Assembly (NCBI GenBank): GCA_038501785.1
Contig: JBAMJR010000051.1
Span: 6,711,501 to 6,775,500 of the forward strand
DNA: 64,000 nucleotides
Direction: 5' to 3'
Source: Myoxocephalus aenaeus
Lineage: Eukaryota > Chordata > Actinopteri > Perciformes > Cottidae
Positions 53,986 through 64,000 of the stretch are shown one piece after another (positions within the stretch are counted from its first letter, which is position 1; each line of letters starts with the position of its first letter). The position numbers and the translations under genes were made by a program. The notes below the pieces were generated by a model, which did no database searches, was not told where the DNA came from, and was given only the letters and a program-made list of their open reading frames with translations.

Positions 53986-54164
53986 ATGTTTCAATGTGTA
54001 TAGGGTGCATCACCCTAAGCACCCTTTAAACCATTTAAACCCTCCTGCAGCAGATGGGGTGTTAATAGGAGAGAAACCGGCTCTCCTGTTGTCTGTCGAG
54101 AGCGAGTCACACATCTGAACGCTGTCAGGGTGAGGCTCTGTGACGCTGTGACTTCATGTCACGA

Positions 54165-54375
54165 CCATACTTGGAATATTTGTAGCAATGCATAGTGCAC
54201 TTTATACACCGATTGTGCAATACTGTTATCATATTTTTGTGCCTTATTTTTGTGCAATACCTTATTTTTTTACCTTAAGTTTATTGTAAATATGTGTGGA
54301 AGGAGGACCTAGCAAAATAAGCTTTTCATTGTACAGAGTAATTGTCTGTTATCTGTGTATATGACAATCAAATAT
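54165..54375 (+). mobile_element. LINE 3' end, non-coding tail
   Basis: Stretch with GTGCACTTTATACACCGATT, TTTTTGTGCAATACC, AGCTTTTCATTGTACAGAG and TATGACAATCAAATATCTTG, the typical 3' tail of a fish LINE. No coding part. Confidence 0.55.
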
Positions 54376-55069
54376 CTTGAATATTTGCTCTCACAAGACT
54401 CCAAACTGAAGCAGAACCTCGGGTATTTCAGAGGCATAGGCAGAGAGAACAAGAAAAACAAGAGGATGCAATACTAAAAAGGGAAGAGAAACCCCTCTAA
54501 TAACTTTGATGTGGGTCCTAACTCTTCTTTGGTTTGAGGCGGTGAAGCCACGTGTGGGGTAGTGCATGCTGACTCAGGCATCTTCCCTCCTTGGTCTTCC
54601 TCTCTGTGGCAGTGAGGCCAGAAAGATTAATGAGAGGGTGGGAATGAAAGAAAAAGAGAGCAGAGGGACCAGTAGATGTGGCTCAATGGTCTCTCTGTGT
54701 CCTGGTGGCACAGTGGTCTGAAGCAACCTTTTGTACACCACAGTTAGTTCCTCAATTGACAATGTTATTAGTTTTACCATTCGTTTTCTTGTGGGCTCTG
54801 CCGTAAGAGCGAGTTTGAAAATGACAGAATGAGAGGAAGGAAGACAGAGAGACAGAGATTGTACAAAAGAGAGAGAGAGAGCTGTCATAAAAGCTAAACT
54901 AAACACTGTCTGTGTATTTTCTTTATTTAGGATGTCACCACAATGACATAGACCTCTCAGCAACCCTCAGGTAGTGTCCACACACACAGATCTCTTGTAT
55001 TGCTGAATGACGAAAAGTGGTGATGACGGACTGGTTTCCTAATTACCTCCCTCAATTAAATTAATTAAA

Positions 55070-55350
55070 GTCACTATATGGCGACCGGGCCTTTTGCTCG
55101 GCAGCGCCACGCTTATGGAACAGTCTCCCTGACCACCTAAGGGCAACACAGACACTGGACTATTTTAAGACTGGCTTCAAAACCTTTTTATTCAGGAAGG
55201 CGTTTTTTACTTTGTGTTAAATCATAGTCAGCTATTTCTTTTTCATTATAGTTTGTTTTAACTATGTTTTTATTTGTTTTACACAGAGCCAATGCACTAT
55301 GAGATTCTTTTACGTTACAAATAAAATGCATTATTAGTATTGTTGTTGTT
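55070..55350 (+). mobile_element. LINE 3' fragment with intact ORF2 C-terminus
   Basis: The + frame reads GDRAFCSAAPRLWNSLPDHL, then RATQTLDYFKTGFKTFLF, and ends RKAFFTLC-stop at about 55220. This is the conserved C-terminal end of L2/CR1-type ORF2. A 3' UTR with AATAAA-like and (ATT/GTT)n tail follows. The copy is 5'-truncated and opposite in orientation to the LINE at 50.7-51.6 kb. Confidence 0.8.
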
Positions 55351-57224
55351 GGGGTCGTGACAAGGAAAAATGCAGCACAGACTAAAGTCATAGACATTTT
55401 TTTAATTTTTTTAAAATCACGGCCTGCTAGCAAATGTTCGGTGGCCCGAGATAGTTGACGTAGTGGTGGAAGAACTAAAAGCAGCAATACTATAATGTCA
55501 AAATACTCCAACAAGAAAAAGTTCCACATTAGAAATCTCACTTAAGTAAAGGTATGTACGAATTGACAAAAATATATAATATTGTACTGGAAGCAGAGTA
55601 CATGCAGTCCAGGAGTTGTTCTTGCCAAAAAGCTGAAACTTAAAACTCATTGCTGGGTTTAAATCTGGCCTTAGCTCTTTGTCACATGCTTTTCCTCTCT
55701 TTCTCCCCATACGGTCTGTTGCTCACCACCGACAATGATTTAATGAAGTAAAAATACCATAGAAATGGCTGGAAAGTCCCAGCAGCTCATCCCCGCCACC
55801 AGTAACCACTGGGCTCGGACTGGAGACGCTGTTTCAGACAGACAGACTACCCAACACTGATTCAATCTCAACTAATGAGACCCTTTGTCTGCTAAAAGTG
55901 ATTTACATCAAACTTCATAGTATTTCAAATAAAATTTCAGAGTGACCAAGGATATCATTTAAATCAGGCGATCTAGAGCGCTGCTGAAAAGCTGTCTGTT
56001 GAGAAAGAGGCAGAGCCTTTGCAATGGAGAAAATTCAAACAGGCGGCGAAAAAAGCAGCGTGTTAAAAAGGATTCCAACACGGACACACCTGATGTAAAC
56101 ATCCAGGTTCAAACACTGCGGAGGAGCCAGCCGACTCAGCTCATGTTACTCAGGCAAACATAGACGCACATGACCTGGACTCGCGCTCTGTATCGTGGAC
56201 GCGTGCGGTTCTAAGGACGAGTCCACATCTACCTTTTTCACTGCCGTCTCCCTCCCTGTCGAGAATCAATGACATCACATACCTCCGAAACAGTACGTCT
56301 TTCATGGCGGTGTCAAAGTTTAAAAAACACATTCCAAACGACACGTGGTGGGCGCACACAAACACACACACTGTACACATATGCAAAGACAAGAATGCGT
56401 GAACACACATAAATCCTCCTCTTTCAGACTTCCATACACAGTGCTGTGCCTTCCAGGTAATTATGTGGTCAAACATGTAATCTGTAGTGTTTTTGCAGGA
56501 TTCTTCAAATGTACAAATGAGAGAGGCCTAAAGGCCTAAAAGCAGACCGAGCATCTCGGTAATTAAAACTCCCTGGGAGGTCCACCTCTGAAAACGGAGA
56601 GAATATTTGCTCTACTACGCTGACCGGCCTCTCACAACACTCGCCACCCTCCCCTTACATCTTCATCTTCCCTCCACACACAAACACTCTACCAGTCCAC
56701 TTCCTCATTGCTGCTGGTGGGGGCGGAGTCCTATTGGCTCCGGCCTGGTGGTCCCCGGTGAGAGATTTCCAATGAGGAAAGGACCGAGCGGTTCATGGTC
56801 AGTTAGTGTGGGATGGGCACCCGTGGGAAGAGGAGAGCAGGGACGGCAGCTCATGTAGCACAACTATAATCAATAGTGGATGGATCACTGAGTGGCCGGT
56901 GGTGAACTGGGTCAACATGTTTAGCACTCAATGCAGTTTGGAAGAAACATGCACTCAATGGTAGTGGAGTGACGGGGACAATTCCTTTCCCCACATTGTT
57001 TTCCTGAAATATAAAGTTCTGTCTGTACTAAATAAATGGTTTTCTAAGCTGGATACAGAGAATGAAATGAGCAGCTACCACCTGCCAAATACAGGGTCAA
57101 TATTGTTCTATGGCAGGTACAGATCTCAGGTCACTTGCCACCAAGGTTGATTAATGAAAGGACATTAATAAATATAATTTCTTAAAATCAATTCCTAAAT
57201 ATAAAATGGATTGTGATACAGGAT

Positions 57225-57263
<39 letters not shown>

Positions 57264-57467
57264 TTATATATATATCCTTATTTCTACTTTCTGGTACCAA
57301 TGACTCAGTGGGGACCATTCTAAAGTGTTGTAAATAGAGTCTAAACACAAAGGCCGGTGAGGGGAATACGTCATTTCAGAAGCTGGCTGGAAAGCAGCAT
57401 CTGATTTCCCTGCTTTCTGCAGTTGCCAGGTGTTTTGGCAGAATGAGGGCTTTATTAGGGGACTTAC
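55351..57467. other. coro7 intron, no gene; GC-box and CCAAT pair at 56719-56737
   Basis: No exon recognised. A promoter-like motif pair is reported as a finding. (TA)n tract at 57230-57275. Confidence 0.4.
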
Positions 57468-57518
57468 CTGAACAGGTGTCAGCTGGGCTCTGGGGTCAAA
57501 CACTCGCAGCATCTTGTC
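57468..57518 (-). CDS. coro7: Coronin 7, internal exon: end of WD repeat 3
   Basis: A short 51-nt exon (17 codons) between ..TGTCTAG and the strong donor CAG|GTAAGT. It encodes DKMLRVFDPRAQLTPVQ, matching human DKQLRIFDPRTKPRASQ at the same point. Both ends are in phase 0. The intron to the preceding exon is about 3.8 kb. The one that follows is about 21 kb, the largest fully contained in the window. Confidence 0.93.
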
Positions 57519-58878
<1,360 letters not shown>

Positions 58879-59083
58879 GCAAAAACTCTTTAGAATAACC
58901 AAAATCACACATATCGTATGTTCATATCGTATGTTTATACAAACATACATTAAGTTCACTCCCTGGCATATCAACCCAAGAGTTGTCGTGCAAACAACAA
59001 CATGAGGGAGGAAACTATCTGGCTGTGCAAACACACAGATGAGGCTATGGACGTACAGATGTGTCCACCAAGCAAACCTCTCA

Positions 59084-59084
<1 letters not shown>

Positions 59085-59124
<40 letters not shown>
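59085..59124. repeat. (CA)20 microsatellite
   Basis: Uninterrupted CA repeat, with related CA-rich sequence to 59170. Confidence 0.97.
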
Positions 59125-59127
<3 letters not shown>

Positions 59128-59170
59128 CTTAAGCCTATGACAATAACCCATATAAACACACACACGCACA

Positions 59171-61279
59171 CCATCTCCACTCATAAATGCACAGATGGAG
59201 GGCCGGCACAGCCGTGTGTGCGTTCGTCTGTGTGTGTCTGGGCCGAGCGAGCAGCTGTTTAATCAAAGTGACGAAGCCTCATTCTCAAGCTGCTGTTAAT
59301 GAGTTTTCTCTGCGAGTTTGCTGCACACAACTTTCACATGTATGCAAACGCACACCGGCGCTGGGAATCTTCAACCAGGGGTGGGCTCTCTCTTCCCACC
59401 TCACTCGTCAAACACACTGCGATGCCAGCCTCCCCTTCCCAGTCTCCCGAGGTTACCGGCGTCAGAGCCTGTTGTGATTGGCCGTTTGAGACTGCGGGAG
59501 CCCCTCATCTCACCAGGTGAAAATATGTTATAACGTGACATTTAAAATTCAAGGTGGACCGTGGACCATAAATCAAGCGACACCTCGCTTCTAACCAGCA
59601 TACCATCCAGTCCTGTCCATCATTCAGATAAACACTCATTCTACCTGAAATGAATGGCGCCTTTCTCCCTCCAAGTATGTCATAAATATACATCTCTCTG
59701 GGTCTAAACGAGGCCTGTCATGATAGTCTCCCCTTCATCTTCCCCCCCTAGCCCTGCGCCCTAATGTTTACCCTATGGGAGGGCCAAGGGATTGGACACA
59801 CATGTTGGCGGGCCATATTTGCTTTATTAAGTTGGATTGGAGCGATTGAAAGGGGGCTTTTGGGTTAAATGACACCAGAGCCCAACAGGGCAAGAACCTC
59901 AGAGGCCCCTAACTCTGATCTCGGCTCACATTTCCCCCCTCCCACCTTTCTTCTTTCCTTTTTTTGGAGGTGGCTGGTTCTTTTTGGAGGCTGATGGTCT
60001 GGGTGGTAGCTCTGGCGTGGATGATTATCCCGTCAAGGCTAATGTCATGATTTTGACAGGGCCTGTGACGGGCGGAGTAATTTGTTACTTGTCAGCGCAA
60101 AGACAAACAACAGGGATTGGCCTGACAATCACACACGTTAATTACTCACATGTGGTAGTTTTTGTGTCAAAGTGTATCCATCTCAAGCACGAGTAAGCTC
60201 ATCATGCATTGTCGAAAGTATACACCGGGGACCTCTGCCTAATTTTAACACCAATCACTCCGTTTTCAAAAAGGATGCAAATACAGTGAGAACTTCACTG
60301 CGCTGCACAATCAGTGAATAAAAACTGCAATACATTCATTATGTTAACATCCGCTGATAAAAACACCTCCAGCCCTTCCTATAAATCAAATATATTCATG
60401 AAGCAATATAAGCTAAACTCATAAATTCCTTTTTCTCTGCCCCCTACTCATTAACCCGTACCACGTCCCTCCTTTCTTCTCCTACACTAAATATTAACAA
60501 CCTAATGGAAAGCCCATCAAGCTGTGGGATTATTTCCTGATTGACAGATGAGAATGCATAAAATCCCTGGGATACTTTCTCTCTTCCTAGCTATAAGGAG
60601 TGATGGTCTTCAGGTCCTGATCAGACTTAAACTTGCACCAGTAGACAGGTGGTTTCAAAGAGGAATACAGGGGTGTGTACTGGGGATACGGGGGCTCAGA
60701 GGTCAGGCGGGGTCAAAACAAAACAAAAGGCCTTACATTTATCTTCATACTCAGGCTTGTACTATTTTAAGTACCCATGTTAACAAGTTAATACACTTTC
60801 CAGCCTGACTACGAACATCTCCACAGGCTCTTTATTAACCGCTTTCTTTGTCATCATTATTACAGCATTAAAACAAACTGGCTATTTATTTACCTTTTAC
60901 GTCATAGGGCTTTCAAAGTGTATTCTTTTTCCCCTCTAAAGAATTGCTCCTTAATTCCTAAATCAAATGTGTGATGTGATCCCCACCCTTTTTACGATGA
61001 TTACACCTGTTGACATTTTGATGAAATAAACCCCATATAAACAGATAATGAGCAGCACTTTCCAATGCGAGGCACGCTACACTGAACGTGAACCACTGGC
61101 TGCATCTAGTGGTCACAAACTGCAACTACAGCAGACAAACCGGTCCATACAGGACTAAAGCTTGAGTACATAAAGCAAAACAACTTGCTCTTCAACATGC
61201 TTTAAAATCAGAGGTGAGGGTCATTGCAGCATGCATGCATACAGACATACATACATGCTGCAGTGCAAGGTGTTATTAC
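59171..61279. other. coro7 intron, no exon recognised
   Basis: Non-repetitive, moderately GC-rich parts (59440-59510, 59700-60180) could hold regulatory sequence; no exon recognised. Confidence 0.35.
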
Positions 61280-61356
61280 CTTGCAGGAGGAAGCCAGCAG
61301 GGAACCGTCCCGTTTCCAGCTCAGACTCTGCAGCTGGTCACCGTGCTGCTCCAGAA
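61280..61356 (-). CDS. coro7: Coronin 7, internal exon: WD repeat 3, first part
   Basis: This 77-nt exon has acceptor GTGTCTGCAG and donor AAG|GTAATA. Its first two bases complete a Val codon from the previous exon. It then reads LEQHGDQLQSLSWKRDGSLL and ASSCK. The histidine-glycine start and the SW-x-x-DGSLLAS core are a typical WD40 repeat, and match human HGDLVQSAVWSRDGALVGTA. It ends in phase 0 and joins DKMLRVFD in the next exon. Confidence 0.94.
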
Positions 61357-62330
61357 CTGCAGACACAGACATCATCATTCAGAGAGGTGAGAGACGGAAA
61401 GGACTAGAGACACAATGTTCATATTAGACAGGGACAAAAAAGGAAAAATAAAACATGATTCCACACACTATGAATACAGAATAATGGCCCATGGACAGAC
61501 AAGACAAAGGACACGACAGAAAACATCTGAGAAATCACCGCGGGAGAAATGCAGGGGAGAGATGAAGCAATAAATAAAGCACGTACAATTCAGAAAACAC
61601 ACAATGATACAACGTATGCATGATTTAAGAATGGATCACATGTCCTTCCGGTTTAGGCCCATGAGAGAAATCACGAGTATGACACATATTAGGCTGCCGT
61701 GCCATAAGTGAGCACAGCACAGCTTGCGTGAATTGTTCAGTTTCAATATGAAGCCAAACAGATGAAAAGGGATGAGAGTTAAGACAGTTTACAATTTACA
61801 TAAACAGGAAAATAAAATAAAAAATACACTCATTCAAAGATAGATTTGTATCATTCAGATCTTGCTCCTCAACCACATATGAATGAGGAACGAGGGTGAT
61901 GAACGACAGCGTGTGGGGGTACAGCTCATGAAAGGTTGGATCAGCAGTGAGCAGCAGCCAGGCCAGCTGTCATGGGATGGGGGAGGAGGCAGTGTTTGTG
62001 GCAGGGGGGGTTGAGGCCAGAGGATAGTGATGCATCCTGAGGCCAGTCCGGGGAGACTGGGACCAGAACAACCAAAACATTACCTCTGCTGCTCCAGCAC
62101 TTAGACAGAGCCACAGGGCTGTAAAACGTAGGAAGTGTCAGTCAGACTGTCCCCAACTAAGAAAGGGAAATCAACCACTCCACTCCAAACATATAAAATC
62201 ATGTTGCACATAGAAACAAAACGGACCACAACAAAACTTAAAGACTAACTGACAGACACTGAAATGTTAAATGCAACAGACAAAATGAATTGTGTTGTAT
62301 GTGCGCTGCTCTCTCGTCAGCTGTAGATAC
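61357..62330. other. coro7 intron, nothing recognised
   Basis: Intron between two confirmed coro7 exons; no repeat family recognised. Confidence 0.7.
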
Positions 62331-62517
62331 CTGCTAGTGGTGTATCCTGGCGGCAGGTGTCCCAGATCACGGGGGACCTGGTAGCACCCACAGCCAGCAA
62401 GCCAGAGGACGTGGGGTGGAAAAGCACCAGCTCCAGCTTGCCCTGACCTGGACGCAAGGTCAGCTCCGGACTGCTGGGCTGCTGCAGGTCTGGATCACAC
62501 AAGCGCCACAACTTCAC
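62331..62517 (-). CDS. coro7: Coronin 7, internal exon: end of WD1 and all of WD2
   Basis: This 187-nt exon begins VKLWRLCDPDL, runs through ELVLFHPTSSGLLAVG and PVIWDT, and ends LAG (phase 1) at GCAG|GTATCT. It corresponds to human VKLWRLPGPG to VKVWDAAKQQPL. Odd point: the acceptor is preceded by about 30 TG repeats with only TTCAG between, so there is no ordinary polypyrimidine tract. Because 187 is not a multiple of three, skipping this exon would shift the frame and disable the protein. Confidence 0.95.
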
Positions 62518-62520
62518 CTG

Positions 62521-62583
<63 letters not shown>
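62521..62583. repeat. (CA)30 microsatellite against a coro7 splice acceptor
   Basis: In coro7 sense this is (UG)30 ending about 5 nt before the exon at 62517, in place of the polypyrimidine tract. Confidence 0.98.
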
Positions 62584-62585
<2 letters not shown>

Positions 62586-63052
62586 TAAAATAGTGCGTTA
62601 GCAGTGTCACCACATCTTCAAATTTTGAGATCCAATCTGTTCTCTTCTCTGAAAATATATCTCAAACATTATGGAATTTCCAGCTACTTTGAACATTAAA
62701 TGAAATGGAAATGAGCTGTCTGCTCTCACAGCTGTCTTTTGAAGCCACACCAGACAAGATAGATGGAGCAGGCTGGGGAAATCACAACAGCAGGTATCTA
62801 AAACGTCAAGATGCAGCATCACGGCCAGAGATGAGGTAATGCAAGTCTCACTGCATTCATTTTGGTTTTGAGTTCAACTTTGGATTTCTTGTTGATGCTG
62901 GCATACGAGTGCAGATTAAATGGAAAAGCAGCAGTTCATTTTAAGTCAGTAAAAATACTCGTATTTCGTAACTAGGTGCATTCCCTCCTTTTAAATCCAT
63001 CCAGTTGGTGCAACTGTATACCCTGTTGGCAACAAATCAGAGGAATGAGGAG

Positions 63053-63086
63053 AGTGGTCTGCAGATGCTGGGCACTGCAGACCACT
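63053..63086. repeat. Perfect 12-bp hairpin in a coro7 intron
   Basis: AGTGGTCTGCAG at 63053-63064 and its complement at 63075-63086, with a 10-nt loop. Confidence 0.95.
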
Positions 63087-63400
63087 ATGGTGTGTGTTGT
63101 AGGTCTGTGTGTGGCAATAGTTGTGTGTATTTTCACAGCTCCCTTTGGTAAACTGAGCTGCTGAGTCTGAAGACGCAGACCCACTCTCAGCAGATTCCAG
63201 TAAGCTAGGGCACCTGTGGCTGAGGATAATGTGCTGAGAGGATGGAGTCTTCAAAAGGTTTATGTAACACAAAGTCGAGCCAGTTCATATCCTATTCAAA
63301 GCCCTGCCAGGCAAAACAACGCCTGAGAGGATGGAACGTGGACTTTTGTGTATGTATACAACAACAAGATCAATACGAAGAAAGAGAGACGAAATCTCAC

Positions 63401-63471
63401 CGTTTCATCTCCGGAGCACGTTGCCAGGAGACTTTCTTCAAACGGAGAAAAGTCCATATCACTCACCAGAT
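63401..63471 (-). CDS. coro7: Coronin 7, internal exon: start of WD repeat 1
   Basis: This 71-nt exon follows CCTCCTCAG and ends ACG|GTGAGA. Joined to the previous exon it completes Asp and reads DLVSDMDFSPFEESLLATCS then GDET. That is the first strands of a WD40 repeat, and matches human CORO7 DLVTDLDFSPFDDFLLATGS closely. It ends in phase 0, and the next exon supplies VKLWRL, the closing W-containing strand. The intron to the previous exon is 232 nt. Confidence 0.93.
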
Positions 63472-63703
63472 CTGAGGAGGGAAAACAAATAGAAAATGTT
63501 AAAAAATAGATCAGGGTCACAGCTGTCACAGTTCATTTCTTTTCTTTTTTAAAGGCATTTGCATTTCTCATATGATTTGCTTTCTTTAAAAGGGACCAGA
63601 GAGTCCTCGAGGGGTAGAGTGGTGGCAGTTGTGCGTAGGAAAGGGGACAAGGGAGGGAGGAAAGGAAAGGAGAGGACTGATGTGAAAAATGAACAAATAC
63701 TAC

Positions 63704-63784
63704 CAGAATGGCAAGAAATCTGCGTGACTGTCCATTGGCCATCTGAACCAGGTTTGACTGAGGACAGGCCCAGCATACCTCCAC
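63704..63784 (-). CDS. coro7: Coronin 7, internal exon (first in window)
   Basis: Coronin 7 is the long coronin with two WD40 propellers that works at the Golgi and in actin and Cdc42 regulation. This 81-nt exon starts with the last two bases of a codon after TGTCTGCAG, encodes GGMLGLSSV to QISCHS, and ends in phase 1 at G|GTAGTA. It matches the stretch just after the N-terminal IAFNSDRPG region of human CORO7 (about residue 53). The weak donor GTAGTA is the least typical of the seven. The exons coding for the first ~50 residues lie beyond the right edge; I see none in 63785-64000. Confidence 0.88.
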
Positions 63785-64000
63785 CTGCAGACACATACAC
63801 AGAAAAATTGAATTGATCATACTTTTAAAACCTGCTCAATCAGTCTTTATTGATTAAAAAAACAATACAAAATGTCCTTTTTCCTAGGAAGCCCTTCAAT
63901 GGTCTCCAAAATTTGAACTGGTGAAACACAAGCACCAACAGAGCTGACACTGTGCACAGTGGATCACTCTGTCTGCACTAAACATTTCTGCTGACCAACA

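Overview
The window is vertebrate nuclear DNA, almost certainly from a teleost fish. It is intron-rich, holds long (CA)n microsatellites and several interspersed repeat families I recognise as common in teleosts, and carries pieces of two genes in an arrangement known from other vertebrates. There are no bacterial or phage features and no CRISPR. I cannot name the species.

Two protein-coding genes are supported. (1) A vasorin gene (vasn) lies on the + strand. Its whole coding sequence is in one exon, 11707-13761 (684 aa), behind a splice acceptor at 11675. It has a signal peptide, LRRNT, about ten leucine-rich repeats, LRRCT, an EGF-like domain, a fibronectin-III-like domain, one transmembrane segment and a cytoplasmic tail. 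(2) Seven consecutive internal exons of coro7 (coronin 7) lie on the - strand between 63784 and 35769. They encode the middle of the first WD40 propeller, and all seven exons join in frame with consensus splice sites. The 5' end of coro7 lies beyond the right edge. The rest of the gene lies left of 35769, and I found no further exon in the window. vasn therefore most likely sits antisense inside a very large coro7 intron, as VASN does inside CORO7 in mammals.

Layout: 1-11.6 kb holds microsatellites, a small CpG-rich patch near 4.65-4.9 kb that might be the vasn promoter or first exon, and a long (TA)n tract. 11.7-15.7 kb is the vasn coding exon and its 3' untranslated region. 15.7-35.7 kb is repeats and unrecognised intronic DNA. 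35.8-36.2 kb holds two coro7 exons separated by a 289-bp intron. 36.2-57.5 kb is one large coro7 intron with most of the transposon relics: a tRNA-derived SINE nested in another repeat, a 5'-truncated LINE with an RT domain, and the 3' ends of other LINEs. 57.5-63.8 kb holds five coro7 exons.

I see no new multi-gene system. The points most worth checking are the (TG)30 tract directly against a coro7 3' splice site, the consistent orientation of the CA/UG repeats in coro7 introns, several perfect short hairpins (best at 35946-35979), a GC-box plus CCAAT pair inside a coro7 intron, and a WD40-like reading-frame fragment near 3.9 kb.
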